A stretch of 64,000 nt of DNA from Microvirga mediterraneensis (GCF_013520865.1 NZ_JACDXJ010000001.1:4015501-4079500); one strand, 5' to 3'. Numbered from the stretch's first letter, positions 8,511 through 18,005 are shown. Numbers and translations: made by a program. The notes: generated by a model not told the origin, from the letters alone.

Positions 8511-9869
8511 ATGTCCAATGGGTACACAGAGCCAGGACCGAATGATCCTGCCGCAAGGACGGATGTGCGCGAGGGGATGCATCCTCCCCCCTTAGGGAAC
8601 AATGCCGTCACCGTTCAAGGGCAGATCCTGCCGAGACACGAGGGCATCCAACCCGGCCAGCCGTCGCGGTTGCCGGTCATGCAACCAATGCGCCCGCGAT
8701 GGCGCACGCCGTTGCTCGTCGCCCTCCTTGTAATCCTCGCAATGGCGGGATCCGGATATTACTGGTGGCGTCAACATCAGCCGACGCTGCCGCCGGGCTT
8801 TGCCGTGGGAAATGGCAGGTTGGATGCCGATGAGATCAACATCAGCACCAAGTTCGCAGGACGCATCCTCAACCTTTACGTCGACCAGGGTGATCTGGTG
8901 AAGGCCGGCCAAGCGGTCGGTCTTATGGACACACGGGACCTCCAGGCTCAGTTGAAGCAGGCCGAAGCGATGGCTCTCCAGGCGCAACGGGCCGTGGATG
9001 AAGCTCAACAGAATTTGGCGCAGCAGCGGAGTCTGGTATTGAGCACCCAAGCGGCCGCGGTTCAGTCGCAAAAGACCGTTGACGAGGTGAATGCCAATCT
9101 GCTGCAGCAGCAGAGCCAGGTGAAGCTGGCCCAACAGGAGCTCGACCGGACGACTGCGCTGGTGCCAAGAGGGATTGCCACAATCGAGTTGCTCGATCAG
9201 CGCCGGCAGGCGCTGAATGCCGCTGTGGCGGCGGAACGCGCAGCGGTCGCCAGGGTCAGTGTGGCGGAGCAGGCACTCATTTCCGCCCGGCACAATGCCG
9301 ACGCGGCGATATCATCCCGCAATGCGGCGGCAGCCAGGGTGGGCCAGGCTGAAGAAGCGCGCGAAGCGGCCGCACACAATGTCGAGTATTACAACGTGAA
9401 CATTGCGGACAACACGCTCGTTGCGCCACGTGACGGGCCGATCGAATACCGCATCGCCAATATCGGAGAAGTTCTGCCGGCCGGCGGCAAGGTCTTCACC
9501 ATGCTCGACGCGTCTTATGTCTATATGGATATCTTCCTTCCGACAGCGGACGCCGGTCGGGTCAGGATCGGGAGCGAGGCGCGCATCGTTCTCGACGCCT
9601 ATCCTCAAGTCGCTATTCCGGCCAAGGTCGTATACGTGGCCAGCGAGGCGCAGTTCACGCCGAAGACCGTCGAAACGAAGAGCGAGCGTGACAAGCTCAT
9701 GTTCCGGATCCGAATTCGGATCGATCCCGAACGGCTCAAGGGTTATGAGGCTGCGGTAAGAAGTGGCTTGCCGGGTGTTGCCTATGTCCGCACCGACCTG
9801 AATGCGGAATGGCCGCCCAACATGCGTCCAGAACCTGTGCCGGACACGTTGCGAGCGGTGACGCCATGA
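8511..9869 (+). CDS. yhiI: HlyD/YhiI-type membrane fusion protein
   Basis: This 452-residue periplasmic adaptor has a cytoplasmic tail of about 60 residues and one membrane helix (LLVALLVILAMAGSGYYWW, about 64-82). A split biotinyl-lipoyl domain follows (STKFAGRILNLYVDQGDLVKAGQ and later NTLVAPRDGPIEYRI), with a long coiled coil rich in A and Q between the halves (about 140-300) and a C-terminal beta-barrel. It is the first gene of a three-gene cassette with an RbbA-like ATPase/permease (ATGA overlap) and a YhhJ-like permease, matching the E. coli yhiI-rbbA-yhhJ order. It should link the inner-membrane exporter to an outer-membrane channel. The extra-long, Pro-rich N-terminal tail before the membrane helix is unusual. 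Confidence 0.9.
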   Translation: MSNGYTEPGPNDPAARTDVREGMHPPPLGNNAVTVQGQILPRHEGIQPGQPSRLPVMQPMRPRWRTPLLVALLVILAMAGSGYYWWRQHQPTLPPGFAVGNGRLDADEINISTKFAGRILNLYVDQGDLVKAGQAVGLMDTRDLQAQLKQAEAMALQAQRAVDEAQQNLAQQRSLVLSTQAAAVQSQKTVDEVNANLLQQQSQVKLAQQELDRTTALVPRGIATIELLDQRRQALNAAVAAERAAVARVSVAEQALISARHNADAAISSRNAAAARVGQAEEAREAAAHNVEYYNVNIADNTLVAPRDGPIEYRIANIGEVLPAGGKVFTMLDASYVYMDIFLPTADAGRVRIGSEARIVLDAYPQVAIPAKVVYVASEAQFTPKTVETKSERDKLMFRIRIRIDPERLKGYEAAVRSGLPGVAYVRTDLNAEWPPNMRPEPVPDTLRAVTP

Positions 9870-12628
9870 CGAGAGACGGCGCGATTGCAGTTCTTGAGGA
9901 TATTGCGCTTCGTTACGGCCAGACCGTTGCACTTGACGGCATTACTCTCACGATCCCCAGCGGCTGCCTGGCCGGCTTGATCGGGCCGGACGGGGTTGGG
10001 AAATCGTCCCTGCTCGCCATCATGGCCGGCGCCCGGCAGATCCAAGCCGGCAGAGCCTATGTCTTGGGTGGGAATATGGCCGACTCCGCGGTTCGCTCCG
10101 CCCTTTGCCCACGCATAGCCTATATGCCGCAAGGGCTTGGCAAAAATCTTTATCCAGATCTCACCATTCGGGAGAATATCGAGTTCTTCGGCCGTCTGTT
10201 CGAAGAGCCCCGATGCGAGCGCGAAGCCCGCATGGCCGAGCTTCTGTTCAGCACTGGACTTGCACCTTTTGCCGACCGACCGGCCAAGAAACTGTCCGGA
10301 GGAATGAAGCAGAAACTCGGCCTCTGCTGTTCACTGATCCACGATCCGGATCTGCTGATCCTCGATGAGCCGACGACGGGCGTCGATCCCTTGTCCCGTC
10401 GGCAATTCTGGAGGCTCATCGAGCGAATTCGAGCGCGGCGTCCAACGATTTCGGTTCTTGTCGCGACTGCATACATGGAGGAAGCGGAACGATTCGATTG
10501 GCTGGCAGCGGTCGATGCCGGCAGGATCGTGGCAGTTGGATCCCCCTCCCAGCTCGAACGCGCGACCAAGGCCAGCTCTGTCGAAGAGGCCTTCATTGCC
10601 CTGCTCCCGGAGTGCGAGCGTGTCGGCTATCACGCTTTCGCAACATTCCGTCGCCCTGACGCAGATGCTGAACCGGTCATCGTGGCCGAGGATCTGACCC
10701 GCCGGTTCGGGGACTTCACGGCCGTCGACCATGTCAACTTCACAATCAAGAGAGAGGAAATTTTCGGCTTTGTCGGCTCTAATGGTTGCGGCAAGACGAC
10801 CACCATGAAGATGCTCACCGGTCTTCTGCCATCCAGCGAAGGCGAAGTGCGGCTGTTCGGTCGGCCTCTCGATGCGCGAGACCTCAATGCGCGCAAGCGC
10901 GTCGGCTACATGTCCCAGGCATTCTCGCTCTACACCGAGCTGACGGTCCGTCAGAACCTCGATCTCCACGCCCGTTTGTTCCATCTGCCGGTCCAGAAGG
11001 CGAAAGAGCGGATCGCCGAATTGGTCGAAACTCTCGGCTTAGCCGAGTATATGGACGAACAAGCGCAGGATCTGCCCCTCGGGATCCGTCAGCGGCTCTC
11101 ACTGGCGGTCGCCATCGTTCACGAACCCGATCTCCTTATTCTCGACGAGCCGACCTCCGGGGTCGACCCAATCGCGAGGGATCAGTTCTGGAATTTTCTG
11201 ACGGATCTAGCACGCAATCGTGGCATAACGATTTTCGTCTCCACCCACTTCATGAATGAAGCCGAGCGCTGCGACCGTATCGCACTCATGGATTCAGGTC
11301 GTGTTTTGGCAACCGACACGCCGGCCGGATTGATGCAGGCCCGGTCCGCCAAGTCTCTGGAGGAAGCTTTCATCGACTACCTCGAGGACGCGGAACGGAC
11401 GCGCTCCGGCACCGAAGAGCCGAACTTGAGCTTTGAATCGGAGTCTATTGAGAAAGTCGCTCCTTTCTCGCACGGATCGAACATGAAACTTGGCATGAGT
11501 GCACGCTTCAGCTTCAAGCGGCTTGCTGCCTGTACCATCCGGGAGACCCTGGAACTGGCGCGAGATCGCGTCCGGCTCGGCTTTGCCATCCTCGGCACGA
11601 CCTTCCTGATGCTTGTTTTCGGCTTCGGGATTTCCACTGACGTCAACGGCCTCACATTCGCGGTTCTCGACCACGATCGCAGTCACGAGAGCCGATCCTA
11701 TCTTGAGGCTCTACGCGGCTCGACCTACTTCACGGAAAAGCCTCCTCTGACAGATTATGCGGCCCTGGAGAAGCGCCTTGCCGACGGCGAGATCGATGCG
11801 GCCATTGAAATCCCTCCCGGCTTCGGTCGGAATATCATGCGCGGCCAGAGCACAGCGGTTGCGGCGTGGGTCGATGGAGCCCGCCCCTTCATCGCGCAGA
11901 CGATCCGTGGCTATCTGCAAGGTCTCCATCAGCTCTATCTCGGCGACCCTTTGATGAAAACAGGCCAGACGGCGAAGCCTGCCGCTGCGGCCGTCCAGAT
12001 TCGTTTCAAGTACAATCAGAATTTCGACAGCATCTACGCGATGGTCCCGGCACAATTAGCCATGCAACTTGCCCTCTTTCCTGCCATCCTCATGGCGCTT
12101 GCGGTGGTGCGCGAAAAAGAGCTTGGATCGATCACCAACCTCTATGTGACGCCGGTCACCCGTCTCGAGTTTCTTCTGGGAAAGCAGGTTCCGTACGTTG
12201 GATTGGCGATGATCAACTTCGCTCTCATGTTCACCATGGCGCAGCTCGTCTTCCATGTTCCTCTCAAGGGAAGCTTTTTGACCCTGTTTCTTGGAACCTT
12301 GATCTACGTCGTCACGACGACAGCCTACGGAATGCTGGTCTCGACCTTTGCCCGTACGCAGATCGCCGCCCTCTTCGGAACGGCGATCCTGACTGTTCTG
12401 CCGGCGACGATGTTCGCCGGCATGCTCGTGCCGGTTTCGTCCCTGACAGGAATGGCCCAAATCATGGGGCGTTTTTTCCCGATGACATACTATCTTCCAA
12501 TCAGTGTCGGCACCTTCACCAAAGGGCTCGGCTTCCGCGATCTTTACGCCGAAATTCTCGTTCTCGTGGCGTTCGTACCGGCACTGACGACTTTCACCCT
12601 GTTGCTGCTCCGCAAACAGGAGCGCTAG
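9866..12628 (+). CDS. rbbA: RbbA/YhiH-like double ABC ATPase fused to permease
   Basis: The 920-residue protein has two ABC ATPase domains and a C-terminal ABC-2 permease. ATPase 1 has Walker A GPDGVGKSS (about residue 40), signature LSGGMKQKL and Walker B LLILDEPTTGVDP. ATPase 2 has Walker A GSNGCGKTT (about 304), the RbbA-typical variant signature LPLGIRQRL and Walker B LLILDEPTSGVDP. From about 545 on there are six membrane helices of ABC2_membrane type. E. coli RbbA (YhiH, 911 residues) has the same architecture and was described as ribosome-associated, but the permease points to export. ATG 9866 overlaps the upstream stop (ATGA), so translation is coupled. The substrate is unknown. Confidence 0.92.
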   Translation: MTRDGAIAVLEDIALRYGQTVALDGITLTIPSGCLAGLIGPDGVGKSSLLAIMAGARQIQAGRAYVLGGNMADSAVRSALCPRIAYMPQGLGKNLYPDLTIRENIEFFGRLFEEPRCEREARMAELLFSTGLAPFADRPAKKLSGGMKQKLGLCCSLIHDPDLLILDEPTTGVDPLSRRQFWRLIERIRARRPTISVLVATAYMEEAERFDWLAAVDAGRIVAVGSPSQLERATKASSVEEAFIALLPECERVGYHAFATFRRPDADAEPVIVAEDLTRRFGDFTAVDHVNFTIKREEIFGFVGSNGCGKTTTMKMLTGLLPSSEGEVRLFGRPLDARDLNARKRVGYMSQAFSLYTELTVRQNLDLHARLFHLPVQKAKERIAELVETLGLAEYMDEQAQDLPLGIRQRLSLAVAIVHEPDLLILDEPTSGVDPIARDQFWNFLTDLARNRGITIFVSTHFMNEAERCDRIALMDSGRVLATDTPAGLMQARSAKSLEEAFIDYLEDAERTRSGTEEPNLSFESESIEKVAPFSHGSNMKLGMSARFSFKRLAACTIRETLELARDRVRLGFAILGTTFLMLVFGFGISTDVNGLTFAVLDHDRSHESRSYLEALRGSTYFTEKPPLTDYAALEKRLADGEIDAAIEIPPGFGRNIMRGQSTAVAAWVDGARPFIAQTIRGYLQGLHQLYLGDPLMKTGQTAKPAAAAVQIRFKYNQNFDSIYAMVPAQLAMQLALFPAILMALAVVREKELGSITNLYVTPVTRLEFLLGKQVPYVGLAMINFALMFTMAQLVFHVPLKGSFLTLFLGTLIYVVTTTAYGMLVSTFARTQIAALFGTAILTVLPATMFAGMLVPVSSLTGMAQIMGRFFPMTYYLPISVGTFTKGLGFRDLYAEILVLVAFVPALTTFTLLLLRKQER

Positions 12629-12645
12629 GTTCGGTGAACTGGGTT

Positions 12646-13773
12646 ATGCGGAAGATATCGAACATTTTCTGGCTCGGAACGAAGGAGCTGCGAAGCTTCC
12701 TGCATGATATCGTCTTGCTCAGTCTCGTCATCTACAGCTTCTCTCTTGCAATCATAGCGCAAGCGCAAAGCAGCTCACAAGAAGTCCACAATGCATCGAT
12801 CGCTATCGTCGACGAGGACAACTCGAACCTGTCGCGAAGCATACGACATGCATTCCTCGCTCCTTATTTTCAGACACCGCAGCTGATCGCCGAAAGCGAG
12901 GTGGTCCCATTGATGAATGCGGGCCGGTATACTTTTGTCATCGACATCCCTCCGCGCTTCGAAGCCGATACTCTCGCGGGACGTCAGCCGGAAATACAAC
13001 TCAACGTCGATGCGACCGCCATGGTGCAAGCCGGACTGGGGTCGAGCTACGCACAGCAGATCATCTCCAGAGAGATCGATGCCTTCATGTCTCGCGTCGA
13101 AAAGGCCCATCCACCCGTGGTCGATCTCGTCGTGCGTATTGCCTTTAACCCCAATGCTGAGACAGGGTGGTTCACCAGCGTTATGGGCATCATCAACAGC
13201 ATCACGATGCTCGCTATCATTCTTGCCGGAGCGGCCATCGTTCGCGAGCGCGAGCACGGCACATTGGACCACCTCCTCGTCATGCCGCTGACTCCGTTCG
13301 AAATTGCGGCATCGAAAATCTGGGCAAACGGCTTCATTATCATCGCAGCAGCGGGCTTTTCCTTGTACATCGTGGTCAAGGGCGTGTTGCACGTACCGAT
13401 CACAGGCTCAATCCCACTGTTCTTGCTTGGAACCGCAGCTTATCTTTTCTTTGCCACGGCCATCGGGGTCTTCCTCGGAACGATTGCGCGTTCAATGCCG
13501 CAACTCGGCCTTCTCTATCTCCTGGTCTATCTGCCCTTGGCCATGTTGTCGGGCAGCAATACGCCGCTTGAAAGTATGCCGTCTTGGCTGGCGGCGATCC
13601 TACAGATCTCGCCGACAGTCCATTTCGTCAGCTTCGCACAGGCCATTCTTTATAGAGGAGCTGGATTTGACGTGGTCTGGCCGGAGTTCCTGATCGTCGT
13701 TCTCATCGGCGGCGTCTTTCTTGCGCTAGGACTATTACGCTTTCGCAATATGACGTCCACCGCAGCAATGTGA
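12646..13773 (+). CDS. yhhJ: YhhJ-like ABC-2 permease
   Basis: This 375-residue inner-membrane permease has one N-terminal helix, a large periplasmic domain (about 45-170; IAIVDEDNSNLSRSI, DIPPRFEADTLAGRQPEIQL) and five C-terminal helices. REREHGTLDHLLVMPLTPFE is the hallmark ABC-2 cytoplasmic motif. From memory it tracks E. coli YhhJ along its full length, including NIFWLGTKELRS at the N-terminus and LAQAILYRGAGF-like FAQAILYRGAGF near the end. I use ATG 12646; an in-frame GTG at 12634, 11 nt after AGGAG (12618-12622), is a real alternative and would add four residues. It forms the transport complex with the RbbA-like protein and the HlyD-type adaptor upstream. Confidence 0.9.
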   Translation: MRKISNIFWLGTKELRSFLHDIVLLSLVIYSFSLAIIAQAQSSSQEVHNASIAIVDEDNSNLSRSIRHAFLAPYFQTPQLIAESEVVPLMNAGRYTFVIDIPPRFEADTLAGRQPEIQLNVDATAMVQAGLGSSYAQQIISREIDAFMSRVEKAHPPVVDLVVRIAFNPNAETGWFTSVMGIINSITMLAIILAGAAIVREREHGTLDHLLVMPLTPFEIAASKIWANGFIIIAAAGFSLYIVVKGVLHVPITGSIPLFLLGTAAYLFFATAIGVFLGTIARSMPQLGLLYLLVYLPLAMLSGSNTPLESMPSWLAAILQISPTVHFVSFAQAILYRGAGFDVVWPEFLIVVLIGGVFLALGLLRFRNMTSTAAM

Positions 13774-13882
13774 CGGTTGTTCGACTCTAGCGCCGGTCGG
13801 GCAGTAAAAGATCCGGTTCCATTCGACAGCGGGTCCTGCAATCCCATTACTTCCTTTTGGGACACTCGAACCTGATCCATCG

Positions 13883-14215
13883 TCACTGGCCAAGGCATCC
13901 GGGGCTTGCAAACAATCTGCCGTTCATTGGAGTGACCTGACAGGAGGCGGATGATACCGGAAGAACAATCGCGATATTGTTTGCCGAAGGCCCAAGTGGC
14001 GGGGCGAGCGCGATGGGATCGAAAGCACTCATTGGCACATAATTTGAACCGACGAGGTAAACCGGCATCGGGCGATAGAAACCGCGCGGCGTCACTCGCA
14101 AGACAAGAGGGCGGCTGTTTTCGTTCCGACGAATGTTGGATTGGGCACCGGCCTGCGAGGGAGAGATTACGGAAGTCATTCCGGCTATGGTCAAGATTGT
14201 AAGTGTTCTGCGCAT
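13883..14215 (-). CDS. Small secreted protein of unknown function
   Basis: The product is 110 residues. The start ATG at 14215 has a strong Shine-Dalgarno (GAGGAGGG, 7 nt upstream). An N-terminal signal peptide (MRRTLTILTIAGMTSVISP, then SQAGAQ as cleavage region) predicts export. The mature part is rich in P, S and N, has two Cys (about 102-120 region, SASCQ and SPGCLG) and includes a PMPVYLVGSNYVPMSAFDP stretch. I do not recognise the family. It converges on the yhhJ-like gene. The strong ribosome binding site and signal peptide argue that it is real. Confidence 0.65.
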   Translation of the reverse strand: MRRTLTILTIAGMTSVISPSQAGAQSNIRRNENSRPLVLRVTPRGFYRPMPVYLVGSNYVPMSAFDPIALAPPLGPSANNIAIVLPVSSASCQVTPMNGRLFASPGCLGQ

Positions 14216-14658
14216 GAGCCGCCCTCCTCTCCTGAGCAGATCTGCCGGGGCACCCCTTCAATAATCCTAAGCTGCTCTACGCTGTTTGCTTGACCGTCTG
14301 AGCCATCGTCTTGACATTGAAGGACATGGCTCACTGAGCGAAGCAAGATCATGTATCATGGGAAAAGTGGTCCCGGATTTCGGCAAAAAACCATGCTCTG
14401 TTCAGAGAGTGGAGCATCGGACCCGAAGTTGGTTTGGACCTTTAAGTCTGTCTCCTTGTTGATTGAGACTATCGCGCGGGCGCCATAAAATGAGCGCGGG
14501 GGCCGACCTCCATCAAATCGGCAGCGTCCCAATCCCGGAGCAGCGATAGGCGACTGCCCTCCTATCCCTTTGGGATTCTATATCGGTGATCGGCACATTT
14601 GTTCTCAGAACATGGTTGACGTATGTTTCGCCAATGTGAGTAGTGGGCGCGCCCGATT
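14216..14658. other. Intergenic region with decayed repeat
   Basis: These 443 bp between two divergent small genes hold one degraded copy of the double-hairpin repeat (listed separately) and a short hairpin near 14451-14470 (GTCTC ... GAGAC). No convincing gene is present. The region must also contain the promoters of both flanking genes, which I could not place confidently. Confidence 0.5.
14352..14440 (-). repeat. Degenerate copy A of the double-hairpin element
   Basis: The order of blocks (GGAAAAGTGGTCCCGG, then CCATGCTC, then GAGCATCGGACCC) matches the copy at 52454-52565 but with many mismatches and an incomplete second hairpin. It is the most diverged of six copies in the window, so the family is not all recent. 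Confidence 0.55.
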
Positions 14659-15084
14659 GTGAGGGTTGTGTTGATTGAACTCATTCCCGATGCAGAGAGA
14701 CTGTCAAAGGTCTTCAGTGAGGCAGCCGCACCAGCCTTCTTCCTGGGCGCCGTTGCCGGATTCATCTCGATTCTGATGTCCCGGCTTTCGGACGTGATGG
14801 GGCGTATGAGAAGAGGAGAACCAGAGGCCGGAGACGATCGCGACTATCTCTTGGAGCGGGCGCGGCTCTTGCTGAGTGCGATCAGATTGTCTCTGGCTGG
14901 CGGTCTCTGCACGACGTTGCTTCTCGCGCTCGCGTTTCTTGGTGCACTCCTGCAATTACCCCATATCTATGGCGCGGCCATGCTGTTTCTCTTAGCGACC
15001 GCCTTCGTCGGACTGTCTCTTCTCCGCTTTTTCCAGGAGGTTCATGTCAGTCTTGAGGAGCTGAAGCGTTTCCGAAGAGAGTAA
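14659..15084 (+). CDS. DUF2721-like small membrane protein
   Basis: This 141-residue protein starts at GTG 14659. It has an N-terminal membrane segment (PAFFLGAVAGFISILMSRL), a charged linker (RRGEPEAGDDRDYLLERARLL) and two further hydrophobic helices (LAGGLCTTLLLALAFLGALL, AAMLFLLATAFVGLSLLRFF), ending in a charged helix. The layout fits the DUF2721 family of inner-membrane proteins of unknown role. It stands alone, between two intergenic regions. A second start (TTG/GTG a few codons inside) cannot be ruled out. Confidence 0.75.
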   Translation: MRVVLIELIPDAERLSKVFSEAAAPAFFLGAVAGFISILMSRLSDVMGRMRRGEPEAGDDRDYLLERARLLLSAIRLSLAGGLCTTLLLALAFLGALLQLPHIYGAAMLFLLATAFVGLSLLRFFQEVHVSLEELKRFRRE

Positions 15085-15211
15085 CCATACAGTACACTCT
15101 GAACTTCATCGCAGCTGGGAGCATGCGCGAGATCGCCGACGCGCCTTGAGCTGGATGCTGAGTGGCGCTTCGCCCTACGCGCAGTTGTCTTTCGACGATC
15201 TGAATTGATTG

Positions 15212-17587
15212 CTATTGCCGCGCCATCATCACGCGCAACCTGTCCTCCGGCTTGATCAGGTGACTGAAATCGTCCTGCCCGGTATCGAGCTGCACCCAAT
15301 TGATCGTGCCGGTGAAGTGTCCGTTATGCGCCGGATAGTCCGGAACCACGAGAGAGCCGCTTTCATACCCGATGTCGGTACTCTCCTCTGCGGAGAAGAG
15401 CAGCGGCTCGGTCTGCGGAATACGGTCCCGGCCAACCTCCTGGCCATCATAGTACAGGGTGAGAGTACCGCCCCTGCCGAGACCGCCGCCGTCATAGGCA
15501 AACTCCGCTCTGACCTGGTGCGTACCCGCTGGAAGCGGCTGCCGGGCCTTTGCCCGATAAAGATCCAGGCCGAAATAGTTGTAGGCGAACGTCGCCTTGC
15601 CATCCTCCATGTAAAGGCTCCAGCCGCCGAACCGTCCGCCCTGGGCGATGATGATGCCCTCCGTGGCATGATTCATGACGGCGACCTCCGCCGTGATCGA
15701 GAAGGAAACATTCTTCATCGACAAGACGGCGTGCTCGGAGAGTCTGCCCATACCGGGGAACAGCATCTGGGAATGCCCCTGCACGAGGACCGGACGCCCG
15801 GCTATGACAGGATTGAAACGCTCCACGAGCCGGTCATCAAGCGGGAACACGTTGTATTTCACCGCCTCGATGGCAAACATCAGATGCAGCTCTTTGAGCT
15901 TCTCCGGCATCTTTTGGGCGAGATCATCAACCTGGGTCCAGTCCTTGGACCCGTCATAAAGCTCCCAGGTGTCCTGGTCGAAGGGTATCGTGCTGTTGGT
16001 CGTCACGACCCAGGGCGTGCGGTGCTTGGTGATCGCGCTCCAGCCCTTGTAGTAGATGCCGCGGTTGCCGAACATCTCGAAATACTGGACGTCGTGGCGT
16101 TCCTCTGCGTTGGCTTCGTCGAAGCTGTAGCCCATGGAGACGCCTTCCATGGGGCTTTGGGTGATCCCGTTGACCATCTCAGGTTCAGGCAGCCCTGCTG
16201 CCTCAAGGATCGTCGGCGCCACATCGATCACATGGCTGAACTGGTGACGCAGCTCGCCCTTGGCCTTGATCCCATTCGGCCAATGCACGATCGTTCCGTT
16301 GCGTGTGCCGCCCCAGTGCGAGGCTATCTGCTTTGTCCACTGATACGGCGTGCACATGGCATGAGCCCAACCGACGGCATAATGATTATAGGCTGTCGGC
16401 GTGCCGAACTCGTCGATATGCGCCTTCAGGAATTCCGGGGTCTCGATGCCGCTGATGCCGTTGAGAAGCAGTGCTTCATTGAACGTGCCCTGTAACGTGC
16501 CCTCGGCGCTCGCGCCATTGTCGCCGATGATATAGTAGACCAACGTGTCGTCGAGGATGCCGAGGTCCTCCAGGACGGCGATCAGGCGCCCGACCTGATG
16601 ATCGGCGTGTTCCAAGAAGCCAGCATAAACCTCCATCTGGCGCGCGAGAACGGGCTTCAGTTCGTCCGGCATGTCGGCCCAAGCCGGGATCTCGTCGTGG
16701 CGCTTCGTGAGCTCGCAATCTCCGGGGATCACCCCGAGTTCCTTCTGGCGTGCGAAGGTCAAGTCGCGCTGCCGATCCCATCCGTGATCGAATTTACCCT
16801 TGTACTTGTCCGCCCATTCCTTCGGCACATGGTGGGGCGCGTGGGTTGCGCCGGGAGCGAAGTAGATGAAGAAGGGCTTGTCGCCGCCCGCCAGTGCCTT
16901 TTGCTGGCGCACCCAGTTGATCGCCTTGTCGGCCAGATCCTCGGTCAGGTGGTAGCCTTCCTCCGCTGTGCGAGGGGGAGCCACAGCCGTGGTTCCTTCA
17001 AAAAGTTCCGGCTCATATTGATTGCACTCGCCCCCGATGAAACCATAGAAGTACTCGAACCCTCCGCCGCCCGTGGGCCATTGGTCAAAGGGGCCTGTCG
17101 GACCGGTTTGCCAGGTTGGAACCTCGTGGCATTTGCCGAAGTGAGCTGTCGCATACCCGTTCAGTTTCAGGATCTCGGGGAGCAGCGCCTTGGTATTGGG
17201 CCGAAGTGAGTTGTAGCCGGGAGCGGAGGTCGCCGCTTCCGTGACGCATCCCATTCCGACGCTGTGATGATTGCGCCCTGTCAGGAGGGCCGAGCGGGTG
17301 GGAGAGCACAGCGCCGTGGTATGAAACCGGGTGTATTTGAGCCCGGTCGCGGATAGTCGTTCCGCCGTAGGCGTACTGACGGGGCCGCCGAAGGCACTCG
17401 ATGCGCCGAAGCCGACATCATCGAGCAGCACCACCAGGACGTTCGGCGCTCCCTTGGGCGGTCGCAGAGGCTCGATCGGGGAGAACTTCGTGTTGGGATC
17501 CTTGGCATCGTAGGTCGTCAGGCGCACCTGTGTGCGATCCGGGATGGGAAGGATAGAGCGCTGGATGCCGTCTCGTCCGTTGATCAT
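15212..17587 (-). CDS. Arylsulfatase (formylglycine-dependent sulfatase)
   Basis: This 791-residue type I sulfatase hydrolyses sulfate esters. The catalytic Cys94 in C-S-P-T-R must be converted to formylglycine. The metal-binding DD pair is at 56-57 (VVLLDDVGFG), and GRNHHSVGMG, GATHAPHHVPKEW and DNGASAEGTLQG supply the other conserved active-site segments. The catalytic domain ends near residue 560. The rest is a C-terminal beta domain like the arylsulfatase A/B group of Pseudomonas size. The start has GAGG 6 nt upstream. No N-terminal signal peptide is visible, so it is probably cytoplasmic, and no formylglycine-generating enzyme lies in the window. Confidence 0.93.
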   Translation of the reverse strand: MINGRDGIQRSILPIPDRTQVRLTTYDAKDPNTKFSPIEPLRPPKGAPNVLVVLLDDVGFGASSAFGGPVSTPTAERLSATGLKYTRFHTTALCSPTRSALLTGRNHHSVGMGCVTEAATSAPGYNSLRPNTKALLPEILKLNGYATAHFGKCHEVPTWQTGPTGPFDQWPTGGGGFEYFYGFIGGECNQYEPELFEGTTAVAPPRTAEEGYHLTEDLADKAINWVRQQKALAGGDKPFFIYFAPGATHAPHHVPKEWADKYKGKFDHGWDRQRDLTFARQKELGVIPGDCELTKRHDEIPAWADMPDELKPVLARQMEVYAGFLEHADHQVGRLIAVLEDLGILDDTLVYYIIGDNGASAEGTLQGTFNEALLLNGISGIETPEFLKAHIDEFGTPTAYNHYAVGWAHAMCTPYQWTKQIASHWGGTRNGTIVHWPNGIKAKGELRHQFSHVIDVAPTILEAAGLPEPEMVNGITQSPMEGVSMGYSFDEANAEERHDVQYFEMFGNRGIYYKGWSAITKHRTPWVVTTNSTIPFDQDTWELYDGSKDWTQVDDLAQKMPEKLKELHLMFAIEAVKYNVFPLDDRLVERFNPVIAGRPVLVQGHSQMLFPGMGRLSEHAVLSMKNVSFSITAEVAVMNHATEGIIIAQGGRFGGWSLYMEDGKATFAYNYFGLDLYRAKARQPLPAGTHQVRAEFAYDGGGLGRGGTLTLYYDGQEVGRDRIPQTEPLLFSAEESTDIGYESGSLVVPDYPAHNGHFTGTINWVQLDTGQDDFSHLIKPEDRLRVMMARQ

Positions 17588-17873
17588 GCTGAGCCTCGTT
17601 CCGATCTTCGCTCATCTGTACTGACGCCCGCGCAGGCGCTATCGACCCTCATCTGCCGAGGCACCATGATCCTGAACGCGTCGGGCGTTGAACGGCGCCC
17701 CTGGCCTCGGCAGGATCATACCGATCCGCTGAGCCGCCACTTCAGGTACTCTGGCGAGAAGGTCAGACATCATGGTCATGGCGGGCTCCCGACATCGCAA
17801 CCCCGCCCAGGCGAGGCCGTCGCTCTGGCAAACGCCACATTGGGACCATAGGAAATGCGGGGAGCTGCTCTGA
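17588..17873. other. Intergenic region, at most a doubtful 46-codon ORF
   Basis: Upstream of the arylsulfatase I find only a minus-strand 46-codon frame (17639-17779). It has GGGAG before its ATG but no recognisable product and no strong coding character, so I do not call it. The arylsulfatase promoter is expected here. Confidence 0.45.
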
Positions 17874-18005
17874 TCAAGGCAGCCAGACACGGCGGCACAT
17901 CCTCGTCTCGAAGAAGATGTTGCGCGCATCGAGCCAGATCGTCAACGGATCATCAGGATAGGGTTCGAAGGCTGCCCAGGCTTTGTCGGATGACCAAAAA
18001 GGCAT
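17874..18005 (-). CDS. Putative 43-residue small protein
   Basis: This short reading frame starts at ATG 18005 and ends with TGA at 17874. A strong Shine-Dalgarno, GGGAGGAG, lies upstream with 9 nt to this ATG (another ATG 5 nt nearer is in a different frame). The peptide begins MPFWSSDKAWAAFEPYPDD, continues through PLTIWLDARN and ends MCRRVWLP. It is rich in W, F and D, with codons ending mostly in C or G, which looks like real coding sequence. I do not recognise the family. It could also be the stub of a longer, truncated gene. Confidence 0.45.
   Translation of the reverse strand: MPFWSSDKAWAAFEPYPDDPLTIWLDARNIFFETRMCRRVWLP

Noticed and set aside
17639..17779. 46-codon minus-strand frame with GGGAG before its ATG
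   Set aside because: The peptide looks non-protein-like in its second half and codon use is weak; kept out pending conservation data.
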